A DNA stretch of 18,793 nt from Nanosynbacter sp. GTDB taxonomy: Bacteria > Patescibacteriota > Saccharimonadia > Saccharimonadales > Saccharimonadaceae. A model generated the notes under the pieces. It searched no databases, had not been told where the DNA came from, and saw nothing but the letters and a program-made list of their open reading frames with translations. Shown here in pieces: positions 1 to 6,367 of this stretch. Both the position numbers and the translations under genes were made by a program. Each line of letters starts with the position of its first letter. Position 1 is the stretch's first letter. Where the stretch lies: contig JABZJR010000007.1 of NCBI GenBank assembly GCA_015257705.1, positions 1 through 18,793 on the forward strand, given 5' to 3'.

Positions 1-1
1 A

Positions 2-568
2 TTTATGAACTCCAGCACCAGCATAATTAGTGGTTTGGGTGATGAAACGGGAGTTGTCGGACTTTCTGGCGGCGCAAATATGGCAACTTGGATTACGCAG
101 CACAACAGCCAAACCATATCACGAGCGCTACTTCTATCACCTTTTTATCAGCCTTCAGCGTCAGAAACCCCTTCCTGGAAAATCCCGCTTTTACGAAATC
201 TTTACGGACGAAATATTCTTCCAGATTCGTTCACAGGTAGCAATTTGTCATATCGCGCTCTTGGAAAATATATAATAATCGCCAAAAACTATAAATCCGA
301 CCTAAAAGCTCCAGGGTTAAAATACGTCGGGGTTGTAACGAGCGAAAACGACACTGCAATTGATAAAAATCTCGCAATCAACATACCTAAGCAAATGGCT
401 GCAGCTTCTGGCGCCAAATTCCAATATTATTCAATTCCGGCCTCATTTGACATCGGTCACGACATTGTAGCCTTAAACCAAGACGAGGTTAAAAAGCACG
501 CTGACAAACTATATCCGTTCTATTTGGATATGTACGAAGGAAAGGACGTAAAATTAGAGGCAAAATAG
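2..568 (+). CDS. Alpha/beta hydrolase, C-terminal part (5' end outside window)
   Basis: The reading frame is open to the window edge, so the first Met (position 5) is probably internal and the gene is partial. The visible 187 residues show the hydrolase triad layout: a nucleophile elbow GLSGG with Ser21, an acid in the segment SENDTAID (Asp116 or Asp120), and His152 in DIGHD. Spacing and order match the C-terminal half of a serine alpha/beta hydrolase. The substrate cannot be read from the sequence; an esterase or lipase role would be a guess. There is no clear terminator after the TAG stop. The last 22 codons (KLYPFYLDMYEGKDVKLE and flanks) recur as an orphan fragment at 2829-2906, which implies something was inserted just downstream. 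The next 110 bp up to the guanylate-kinase-like gene hold nothing I recognise. Confidence 0.75.
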   Translation, partial: FMNSSTSIISGLGDETGVVGLSGGANMATWITQHNSQTISRALLLSPFYQPSASETPSWKIPLLRNLYGRNILPDSFTGSNLSYRALGKYIIIAKNYKSDLKAPGLKYVGVVTSENDTAIDKNLAINIPKQMAAASGAKFQYYSIPASFDIGHDIVALNQDEVKKHADKLYPFYLDMYEGKDVKLEAK

Positions 569-572
569 CTAT
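505..572 (+). repeat. Direct repeat copy 1 (3' end of hydrolase gene)
   Basis: This 68-bp stretch covers the hydrolase C-terminus, its TAG stop and six further bases. It matches 2843-2910 at 65 of 68 positions (mismatches at 544, 560 and 565). Identity ends abruptly at 573. The region between the two copies carries two genes. Confidence 0.93.
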
Positions 573-680
573 TGCAATCGCTGATACTATATCTAGCGAA
601 GTAATTTTCACGTCATCTTCCTTTGTTCATGGATTAGTAAGTTTACAGTATTTGATTATATACCCCAGACTATAAGAAGC

Positions 681-1409
681 CTACTCCATCTGCATTGTGC
701 TAATTTGACGAAGCAATTCTTTTCCTACAAGTCTTGCTCTGTCAGAAGGCACGGCAAGCCCGCGGATAACGTCGAGAGTATAACTGGTTGCTTCTTCTAT
801 ATCTTCGCTATTATCAATCCAAATTACATCACCCCTGCCTAGCGCCCACTTTAGATTGTGTCTTGCCTCTTTAATTCTTGCCTGCATGTCTGATTTGTCA
901 TGCTGATCGCCGCGAGCAGTTACCCGAGAATGCCATACATCTGGAGAGGCAACAACTTCTATAATGCGAGAGTTTCTAAAAGGAAGTTGTTCGATCGTCT
1001 CAACAGCCTTAGGGACAACATCTAGTAAAGCCGTAGAACCATCTCCATAATCAGCTAGTTCAGAACCGTATACAAACCGAGTTGTCGGATGTACCATGCC
1101 TTGAACCAGCTCTCTATTGATCGCTTTTCCTATAATCGCTTGGAGGTTTTCTTCATTATGCGGTATGAAACGATAGTTTTCTTCCTCTGAAGGGCCCCGA
1201 CAAGGCCGCGTCGTAAAGCTTCTGGTCCTAGCGTAATCATCACTGATTTTCTCCGTGCTTTGCATTAGAGTTGTTTTTCCGACAGCAAAAGGCCCAGAGA
1301 ACATAATCATAGCTCTTTTGCTAAGTTCTGCTTCTATTCTCTCTGAAGGTTTATACTCACGCAATATCCTGTCTAGCTGCTCTATAGGTTGATTATCTTT
1401 ACTTATCAT
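681..1409 (-). CDS. Guanylate-kinase-like P-loop protein
   Basis: The 242-residue protein has a Walker A loop GPFAVGKTT (residues 39-47) after a ~35-residue N-terminal extension. It then has a GMP-binding-like block (residues 62-81, TRSFTTRPCRGPSEEENYRF) and a VYGS motif (113-116), in the order seen in guanylate kinases (GMP + ATP to GDP + ADP). The segment ALLDVV (127-132) fits the core strand of that fold. The extension and an extra ~40-residue C-terminus make it longer than housekeeping Gmk (about 200 aa), and the blocks are divergent, so the true substrate may be another (modified) nucleotide. The ATG at 1409 has a TATAAT box six bases upstream, which suggests a leaderless message and supports this start; Met34 or Met36 just before the P-loop are alternatives. 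It is divergent from the gene at 1427 with only 17 bp between them. Confidence 0.75.
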   Translation of the reverse strand: MISKDNQPIEQLDRILREYKPSERIEAELSKRAMIMFSGPFAVGKTTLMQSTEKISDDYARTRSFTTRPCRGPSEEENYRFIPHNEENLQAIIGKAINRELVQGMVHPTTRFVYGSELADYGDGSTALLDVVPKAVETIEQLPFRNSRIIEVVASPDVWHSRVTARGDQHDKSDMQARIKEARHNLKWALGRGDVIWIDNSEDIEEATSYTLDVIRGLAVPSDRARLVGKELLRQISTMQME

Positions 1410-1421
1410 ATTACAATTATA
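1389..1421. promoter_or_regulatory. Overlapping divergent promoters of the cassette pair
   Basis: Plus strand: -35 TTGATT (1389-1394), 17-bp spacer, -10 TACAAT (1412-1417), placing the transcript start within a few bases of the ATG at 1427. Minus strand: -10 TATAAT (complement of 1416-1421), six bases before the ATG at 1409, with no good -35. The two -10 boxes overlap, so the polymerases should exclude each other. Confidence 0.6.
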
Positions 1422-1426
1422 TCATT

Positions 1427-2719
1427 ATGAAGGATCAACTACAGCATACCATGACAGAGAAAGATACCCTAACATACTGCAAGAGCAAAATACATAGCCT
1501 GTTTAGAGATACTAACATAGAAAAAATCTGTATCGTCCCTGCCTATGACAGGATTAAAACTATTTCTGATACCGAGAAAAACGATAAGCTGTTTAATTAC
1601 AAAAGACCAACTGCCGAAATTATCGATGACACTGGATATCTCTATGTGTTTCCTGGAAAAGATTACGTACGCCACTATAAAAAGATTTATGAAAGGTGCG
1701 GATACAAAGTCACCTCAAAGACACCAACTCAAACGCAAACTACCAGAGCTCTAAGAAACATCTTCCCAGCCGATATGCCAGACTGTGATGTTGTACTGCT
1801 AGGATATGTCGAAGCACTTGTCCCGGGTGCTGGAGAATGGCAAGGCAATGATGACATCAAGTGGAAGCTAGAAATGATTAACGGGCAAAAAGTTGTTTTT
1901 GTTGGAGTAGCGTTTAGCTATTGGGGTAATATTATTTATTCTGTCGTCGAAATGCTAGCAAAATACTGCTCCACGATTATTTATGCGGGTAAACTTGGTT
2001 CGCTTTCATCATCCGATATTCCTAATGCGACTATAGCGACAGGTGACTCATCATACGTAGACGGTTCGCTTATAACTTGGAATAATATTTTCAAGAAATC
2101 CCCGCTTACTGTAGAGGGTGCGCATTATACGCTACCATCTGTACTTGACGAAACTGCAAAATGGTATAATGAGTCTAAGGATAAATACCGCTTCGTAGAT
2201 CCTGAAATAGGATGGGCGGCGAAAGCTGCAAATGACTTTGGCTTAGCATTTAGCTACCTTCACCTGGTAACCGACAATCTGTCTGGATTGTTTAGCGAGA
2301 ACTTAACGACAGAACGCGAGAGCGCTGTACTCAAAAAGCGCCTACAATACGTGAGTATCATGCGCGCGATATTGTGGCATAGAATAGGCGCAGAACAAAG
2401 CGTATCTCTATTCTCGGAAGTATTAAAAGCGCAACAGTCCCGAGTCGATAAGGGTTATATGGAACCTCTCGAGAGAAACTGGAAAGCCTGCCTAGCATTC
2501 GCTTATCACACCCAAGAGGAAGCTTGGGAAGTTGTCCGAGAACTGCCGCGCCGCCAATGGAAAGAACAAAAAGTCAATCCAGACGCACTACTGTCCGAAA
2601 TCGTCGATACGCAAATCCAATTGCTAACAACCCTGGCCTATGCAGGCTTCGACGAGCAAGACCTGATAGAAGGCGTCATCAAAAAACTGCACGCCAACCG
2701 CCCTGATTGGAAGAAATAG
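1427..2719 (+). CDS. Protein with nucleoside-phosphorylase-like core, function unknown
   Basis: The 430-residue protein has no signal peptide or membrane segment. Residues ~155-290 resemble the purine/uridine phosphorylase and MTA/SAH nucleosidase fold: a glycine-containing strand turn YAGKLGSL (186-193), the stretch ATGDSSYVDG (204-213), and a block at 256-287 in which VDPEIGWAAKAANDFG aligns with the family's Glu-containing helix, followed by HLVTDN. In that family the Glu (here E260) binds the ribose and the Asp of the last motif (here D283) protonates the base. Residues 1-150 and the helical C-terminal ~140 residues match nothing I recognise. The assignment is weak-to-moderate and made by eye. 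Pairing with a guanylate-kinase-like gene suggests nucleoside or nucleotide chemistry, possibly salvage, modified nucleotides or a defence effector. The start is supported by a -10 box nine bases upstream; there is no Shine-Dalgarno. Confidence 0.6.
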   Translation: MKDQLQHTMTEKDTLTYCKSKIHSLFRDTNIEKICIVPAYDRIKTISDTEKNDKLFNYKRPTAEIIDDTGYLYVFPGKDYVRHYKKIYERCGYKVTSKTPTQTQTTRALRNIFPADMPDCDVVLLGYVEALVPGAGEWQGNDDIKWKLEMINGQKVVFVGVAFSYWGNIIYSVVEMLAKYCSTIIYAGKLGSLSSSDIPNATIATGDSSYVDGSLITWNNIFKKSPLTVEGAHYTLPSVLDETAKWYNESKDKYRFVDPEIGWAAKAANDFGLAFSYLHLVTDNLSGLFSENLTTERESAVLKKRLQYVSIMRAILWHRIGAEQSVSLFSEVLKAQQSRVDKGYMEPLERNWKACLAFAYHTQEEAWEVVRELPRRQWKEQKVNPDALLSEIVDTQIQLLTTLAYAGFDEQDLIEGVIKKLHANRPDWKK

Positions 2720-2729
2720 AATAACTAAG

Positions 2730-2759
2730 CCGCTCCGACAGAACACGGAGCGGTCTGGT
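2730..2759 (+). terminator. Terminator-like hairpin after the phosphorylase-like gene
   Basis: CCGCTCCG (2730-2737) pairs perfectly with CGGAGCGG (2746-2753) around an 8-nt loop. A T-rich but interrupted tract follows (tctggtgttttat), so termination strength is uncertain. Confidence 0.6.
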
Positions 2760-2828
2760 GTTTTATGGTTATTTACGCCCCTGGCTTCGGTGCTGGGGTA
2801 TCTTTCTTTGATCCGACATCCTTTTCGA

Positions 2829-2906
2829 AAGGAACGCGCCGCCAAACTATATCCGTTCTATTTGGATATGTACGAAGGAAAAGACGTAAAATTAGAGACA
2901 AACTAG
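2829..2906 (+). pseudogene. Orphan C-terminal fragment of an alpha/beta hydrolase
   Basis: In one frame this reads KERAAKLYPFYLDMYEGKDV (continuing KLETN, stop), against KKHADKLYPFYLDMYEGKDV (continuing KLEAK, stop) at the end of the gene at 568. The five codons before KLYP are related but diverged in DNA, so the fragment seems to derive from a slightly different allele rather than a simple copy of the intact gene. There is no upstream coding context: the frame runs back into unrelated sequence. A perfect 6-bp hairpin (TCCTTT at 2819-2824, AAAGGA at 2828-2833) sits at its left edge. Confidence 0.8.
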
Positions 2907-2910
2907 CTAT
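2843..2910 (+). repeat. Direct repeat copy 2 (orphan hydrolase tail)
   Basis: Second copy of the 68-bp repeat at 505-572, offset 2338 bp, 65 of 68 identical. It ends two bases before the HIT gene's stop codon, so the ancestral order was probably hydrolase directly followed by the convergent HIT gene. Confidence 0.93.
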
Positions 2911-2911
2911 C

Positions 2912-3373
2912 CTATTTACCTTGCACAGCTAAGATTCGTGCCTGAATTTCATCCAATTGAGCGTCATCCATTTTTGGACCGTCAGCCGTGGTTAGCCAAC
3001 CAGGATATTCCTCATAAAACGCTTGCTCGTGCGACACTGGCGAACCAATTCCCTTTGCCAAATCACCATGAAGCGGCATCAATTTGGCATGCATATGCGC
3101 CACACCCGTACCTTCAAAAATCAGCGCTACTCGCGGGGTGTCAAACGCTTTTTCCAAAATACCAGCAACCTTTTTCACTGCCAGCATCATTTCAGAATAT
3201 AAATTATCATCCAAAGAAAATACGTAATCGCCCGGATTCTGTTTCGGAATCACAACAGTAAAACCTGGTGTGTTCGGAAACGGTGTTAAAAATGCTAGGA
3301 ATTTCTCATCTTCCCAAATCTTCCAAGATTTCATTTTCCCAGATACGATGTCGTCAAAAATTGTGTGATTCAT
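2912..3373 (-). CDS. HIT-family (histidine triad) nucleotide-binding protein
   Basis: The 153-residue protein opens with the FDDIVSGK...WKIWEDEKFLAFLTPFP block and VVIPK typical of HIT proteins, a cytosolic family of nucleotidyl hydrolases and transferases. The triad region reads HMHAKLMP (93-100). The second His (H95), which carries the nucleotidyl intermediate in the family, is present, but the third position is Lys97 and the upstream His usually found after VIPK is Asn46. It is therefore a divergent subfamily member. The start is supported by an AGAAGGAG Shine-Dalgarno. A TATAAT box lies at 3393-3398 (minus). The stop codon is two bases from the orphan hydrolase fragment, so the two are convergent. 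Confidence 0.85.
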   Translation of the reverse strand: MNHTIFDDIVSGKMKSWKIWEDEKFLAFLTPFPNTPGFTVVIPKQNPGDYVFSLDDNLYSEMMLAVKKVAGILEKAFDTPRVALIFEGTGVAHMHAKLMPLHGDLAKGIGSPVSHEQAFYEEYPGWLTTADGPKMDDAQLDEIQARILAVQGK

Positions 3374-3398
3374 AATTACTCCTTCTGAAGTAATTATA
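3373..3398 (-). promoter_or_regulatory. HIT promoter with an 8-bp inverted repeat across the -10 and RBS
   Basis: On the minus strand TATAAT (complement of 3393-3398) is followed by the RBS and ATG. An inverted repeat, TAATTACT (3373-3380) and AGTAATTA (3389-3396), overlaps the -10 box on one side and the start codon on the other, with the RBS core in the 8-nt centre. It could be an operator. Confidence 0.45.
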
Positions 3399-3403
3399 GC
3401 ATT

Positions 3404-4036
3404 TTACGAAGTTTTCAGGTCGGACAATTTAAGCTCCATTCGACGACAAACTAGAACTAGCCACATCGTCGCAAAAATCCCCAATAAAACTTCTACTATC
3501 ACAAACCAAAACTTGCCCATCGCGTAACCTTGCGCCGCTATAATTGCCGCAAAAATCGGAAAGCTGAAAGATGAGATTCGCTCACGATGAGTTAAATAGC
3601 TCAAACTCGACGGTAAAAGAAACATTAAAAGCACCATCAATATCACGATGCCGCGCGAGAAAACAAAATGCGCCGCGTGTATCGTATCGTTCGGGCAAAG
3701 CGCCACTCCTATCATACAAATCGCAAACAGTGAAAGTATCCATCCAGATATTCGGGCAGAGCGAATTTGACCAAGCTTAAGATAACCACGATTCATAAAA
3801 AACCCAATCGTCGCCATAATCAAACCAGATAAAAACACTCCCGAATTGAACGAAAATGCAGACAGACGATTCGAGGTGGTTTCGCCCAATCTGCTCAAGC
3901 TCCAGTTCGTCCACCGAGTATCATCAGAAAGCAGCATCGCCGCAACCAAGCCCGCAGCCAAAACGACACCATTAAGAATACAGAGCGCCTGAAGGCGATT
4001 CTTGCACAAAAAATCCTTAATCTGTCGGAGTTTCAT
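3404..4036 (-). CDS. DUF998-like multi-pass membrane protein
   Basis: Starting at the ATG at 4036, four bases after the pheS stop, the protein has 210 residues and about six hydrophobic segments. The block NWSLSRLGETTSN...FNSGVFLSG followed later by CPNDTIHAAHFVFS resembles the DUF998 family (integral membrane proteins of unknown function, typically Ser-x-LG...FN-x-G...H). A longer frame starting at 4102 would overlap pheS by 62 bp and is less likely. It is last in the operon 5322-pheS-this gene and is probably translated by coupling to pheS. A role in phenylalanyl-tRNA formation is not implied. Confidence 0.7.
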   Translation of the reverse strand: MKLRQIKDFLCKNRLQALCILNGVVLAAGLVAAMLLSDDTRWTNWSLSRLGETTSNRLSAFSFNSGVFLSGLIMATIGFFMNRGYLKLGQIRSARISGWILSLFAICMIGVALCPNDTIHAAHFVFSRGIVILMVLLMFLLPSSLSYLTHRERISSFSFPIFAAIIAAQGYAMGKFWFVIVEVLLGIFATMWLVLVCRRMELKLSDLKTS

Positions 4037-4040
4037 ATTG

Positions 4041-5084
4041 CTAAAATTGTTCCAAAAAGTCCAACTTGCCACTTTCAAAATGACGGACATCTTCGATTCC
4101 ATACTTCATCATAACCAAGCGGTCGATTCCGCAGCCAAAAGCAAATCCCGTATATTCATTCGGGTCAATTTGTGCCGCCCGAAGGACATTCGGATGAATC
4201 ATTCCGCAGCCCAATAGCTCAATCCAACCTTCACCAGAACAGACTTTACAATCAGGATTTTTTCCTTCACAAAACGGACAACTTAACGCAAATTCAAAAC
4301 TCGGCTCAGTGAACGGAAAGTAAAATGGATTAACGCGAACGTCAAGTTTCTTGCCATAATATTCCTGCAAAAATTCTTGCAATGTAGCAATCAAATTGCC
4401 AACATTAACTCGGCGCGAAACGTACACGCCTTCGACTTGATAAAACGTATGCTCGTGGCGCGCGTCCAAATCTTCGTTGCGGAAAACACGATCAGGAACG
4501 ATAGCGGCAATAGCCTCGCCTTTTTCCAAATTATCGCGATATTTCGTCAATACGCGATTTTGCATAGTCGACGTATGTGCCGGCGCAATCAAACGATCGC
4601 CATTAGAATCAGTTTCCTCGGTCATAAACGTATCGTAATCGTCGCGCGCTGGATGACCTTTTGGAAAATTCAGACTCTCGAACATATGGAATTGATCGTC
4701 AATTTCTCTGGATTCTTCCGTGACAAAACCCATGCGATTAAAGATCTCAGAAATGCGCTCAATTTCAGCGCTCAGCGGATGAATCGTGCCTTGTTCGCTC
4801 GGCAAAAGTTCGGGCTTTGGCGAATTCACATCCATCGGCGCCGTAGCGTCAATCGGTTTCAAGTCAACTTTTTCTAACTCTTCCAGTCGCGCATCAATCG
4901 CCTGTTCAATCGCCTGCTTCAGCTCATTAATCTGTTTGCCGAACGGGCCACGCTCAACTGGAGGCAATGACTTGATTTGATCATACAATTCCCTAAGTCG
5001 TCGATCGCGCAAAAACTCACGCGGAGATTTGGATTGCGAAACCGCCAAAACTATTTCTCTTCTCAATTCATCTAAGTCAACCAT
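4041..5084 (-). CDS. pheS: Phenylalanine-tRNA ligase alpha subunit
   Basis: The 347-residue protein has the N-terminal coiled coil (~residues 1-75), then the class II aminoacyl-tRNA synthetase core: motif 2 around RVFRNEDLDARHEHTFYQVEG (200-219), FYFPFTEPS (254-262), and motif 3 as GFAFGCGIDRLVMMKYGI (313-330). It charges tRNA-Phe together with PheT as an (alpha-beta)2 enzyme. A CPFC...CKVC cluster (269-282) sits just before GWIELLGCGMIHPNV, a zinc-knuckle-like insertion seen in part of the family. The start ATG follows the stop of the upstream small gene by one base and has AAGGA upstream. pheT is not adjacent; the next gene is a DUF998-like membrane protein. Confidence 0.97.
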   Translation of the reverse strand: MVDLDELRREIVLAVSQSKSPREFLRDRRLRELYDQIKSLPPVERGPFGKQINELKQAIEQAIDARLEELEKVDLKPIDATAPMDVNSPKPELLPSEQGTIHPLSAEIERISEIFNRMGFVTEESREIDDQFHMFESLNFPKGHPARDDYDTFMTEETDSNGDRLIAPAHTSTMQNRVLTKYRDNLEKGEAIAAIVPDRVFRNEDLDARHEHTFYQVEGVYVSRRVNVGNLIATLQEFLQEYYGKKLDVRVNPFYFPFTEPSFEFALSCPFCEGKNPDCKVCSGEGWIELLGCGMIHPNVLRAAQIDPNEYTGFAFGCGIDRLVMMKYGIEDVRHFESGKLDFLEQF

Positions 5085-5085
5085 T

Positions 5086-5322
5086 TTATCGTCCTTGCAT
5101 TAAAAACATTACAATCACCGCACCAGCCATAATAGCAATTAAAATCCACGCCCACGCCAAAGTCGTCGTCTGTTTCGTGCCTTCCAAATATCTTATGTCG
5201 TCGACGCCGTCCATAGTTGCCTTTTCTTGCAAACTCGAAGCCTTCGCCTTCTCTCTTAATTCCGCCGCAATTCGCTCTTGCAATTCACTGCGCTGATCCT
5301 GTTGATTTACAAATAATCCCAT
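5086..5322 (-). CDS. Small single-pass membrane protein of unknown function
   Basis: A 78-residue protein with a charged, helical N-terminal 50 residues (QRSELQERIAAELREKAKAS, likely coiled coil) and one C-terminal membrane helix (LAWAWILIAIMAGAVIVMFL) ending in QGR. This layout predicts a tail-anchored protein with its bulk in the cytoplasm. I do not recognise a family. It is the first gene of the pheS operon. A TATACT -10 lies six bases before the ATG, so translation is probably leaderless. Confidence 0.75.
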   Translation of the reverse strand: MGLFVNQQDQRSELQERIAAELREKAKASSLQEKATMDGVDDIRYLEGTKQTTTLAWAWILIAIMAGAVIVMFLMQGR

Positions 5323-5328
5323 AACTAC

Positions 5329-5376
5329 AGTATAGCAAATTATGTTATAATAGTCGTGATATTACTTTAAGGAGGG
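5329..5376. promoter_or_regulatory. Divergent promoter region: pheS operon and aquaporin gene
   Basis: Minus strand: TATACT (complement of 5329-5334), six bases from the ATG at 5322. Plus strand: TATAAT (5346-5351) and a strong Shine-Dalgarno AAGGAGGG (5369-5376) before the ATG at 5380. Both -35 regions are weak. Confidence 0.6.
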
Positions 5377-5379
5377 AAT

Positions 5380-6315
5380 ATGGCTACAAAGAAAACTTCA
5401 AAGAAAGCCCCAGTTAAAGCCGCAGAAAAGAAAACCGCTGCCGCTAAGACTGAAACCAAAACGACCGTCAAGCGCGTCGTTGCTGAATCTACCGCTAAAA
5501 GCAAGCGTGTCAAACTAGATTCTAAATTACCAAACAACTTAATTAACATCGTTATTGCGGAAGTTATCGGCACATTCATTTTGACACTTGCCGCATTATT
5601 CGCATCAGATATTTTGTCATCGATGTATGTCGGTTTTGCATTGATGTTCATCGTTGCAATTATCGGTAACATTTCTGGCGCACACGTAAACCCAGCTGTC
5701 ACATTTGGTCTATGGACAATGCGTAAGCTAAAAACCGTACTTGTTCCATTTTACTGGGGTGCACAATTCCTCGGTGCAATGGCGGCTATCGTGCTTGTCG
5801 GTTCACTAACAAACGGCGGATTTGCCCTAAGCTTTGACCAATTCACTGCGTTCTCTTGGAATATCTTCGCGATGGAACTAGTCGGTACCGCTGTATTTGT
5901 ATTCGGCATCGCCGCAGTTTTGCAACGCAAAGAAATCAAAGCAGCTGCTCAAGCTTTTGGAATTGGCTTAGCATTGATGATTGGTCTTGTCGTATCTGGC
6001 TCAATCTCTTCATACATTAAAAGTACTGCCATTGCAAAAATCCAAAAAGATCAAAGCACTACTCAAACTGAGAAAAACGGCCGCACTTACCCACGCGAGA
6101 TCTGCATCTCAGGCGCAACTTTGAACCCAGCAGTTTCTTTGGCTGTTACAGAGAAAACCGACTCTCAACTACGTAGCAACGGAGTATTGCCAGCTGAAGG
6201 TGAAAAGAGCTATTCACGCTTTAGCCTGGAAGTAATCGCCGCTACCCTAATCGGCGCAGCATTAGGCGGTAACCTATTTCTACTCGTCAATTACCGAAAC
6301 AAAGACGAAGAATAG
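5380..6315 (+). CDS. Aquaporin / MIP-family channel with a lysine-rich N-terminal tail
   Basis: 311 residues, six hydrophobic segments and the two half-helix signatures of the MIP family: SGAHVNPAV (99-107) and SGATLNPAV (244-252). These proteins form membrane pores for water or small neutral solutes. Three oddities stand out. First, a ~50-residue N-terminal tail rich in Lys, Ala and Thr (KKTSKKAPVKAAEKK) precedes the first helix and looks like a histone-H1 or nucleic-acid-binding tail. Second, the residue after the second NPA is Val252, where most aquaporins and glyceroporins have the Arg of the selectivity filter. Third, polar insertions lie around residues 213-242, between helix 5 and the second NPA, and around 256-281, after it. 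The start is fixed by the AAGGAGGG Shine-Dalgarno. It is monocistronic. Confidence 0.9.
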   Translation: MATKKTSKKAPVKAAEKKTAAAKTETKTTVKRVVAESTAKSKRVKLDSKLPNNLINIVIAEVIGTFILTLAALFASDILSSMYVGFALMFIVAIIGNISGAHVNPAVTFGLWTMRKLKTVLVPFYWGAQFLGAMAAIVLVGSLTNGGFALSFDQFTAFSWNIFAMELVGTAVFVFGIAAVLQRKEIKAAAQAFGIGLALMIGLVVSGSISSYIKSTAIAKIQKDQSTTQTEKNGRTYPREICISGATLNPAVSLAVTEKTDSQLRSNGVLPAEGEKSYSRFSLEVIAATLIGAALGGNLFLLVNYRNKDEE

Positions 6316-6333
6316 ATTATAACTTCACAATAA

Positions 6334-6366
6334 AATATCCCGCTTAATCGGCGGGGTATTTTTTAT
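6334..6366. terminator. Bidirectional terminator between aquaporin and rmuC
   Basis: AATATCCCGC (6334-6343) pairs with GCGGGGTATT (6351-6360) with one wobble; a T tract continues to 6363. On the minus strand the same hairpin is followed by TATTTTATT-like sequence, so it can serve both convergent genes. Confidence 0.85.
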
Positions 6367-6367
6367 G

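Larger units (their letters stand above)
573..2842. mobile_element. Putative inserted two-gene cassette flanked by hydrolase-tail repeats
   Basis: The segment holds a divergent pair, a guanylate-kinase-like gene and a nucleoside-phosphorylase-like gene, with one terminator-like hairpin. It lies between two 68-bp near-identical copies of the hydrolase gene's 3' end. Duplication of a host gene's 3' end around a cargo is the footprint known from site-specific integration at coding-gene ends (for example the icd site of E. coli). It can also arise by homologous replacement with a variant locus. No integrase, transposase or terminal inverted repeat is visible, so the mechanism is open. The insertion reading is an inference from the repeats. 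Confidence 0.55.

Noticed and set aside
2624..2845. A 73-codon minus frame over the end of the phosphorylase-like gene
   Set aside because: It lies mostly antisense to a supported gene, crosses its terminator hairpin and has no ribosome site or recognisable protein features.
4377..4877. A 166-codon plus frame inside pheS
   Set aside because: It is antisense to conserved PheS domains and no initiation signals are seen.
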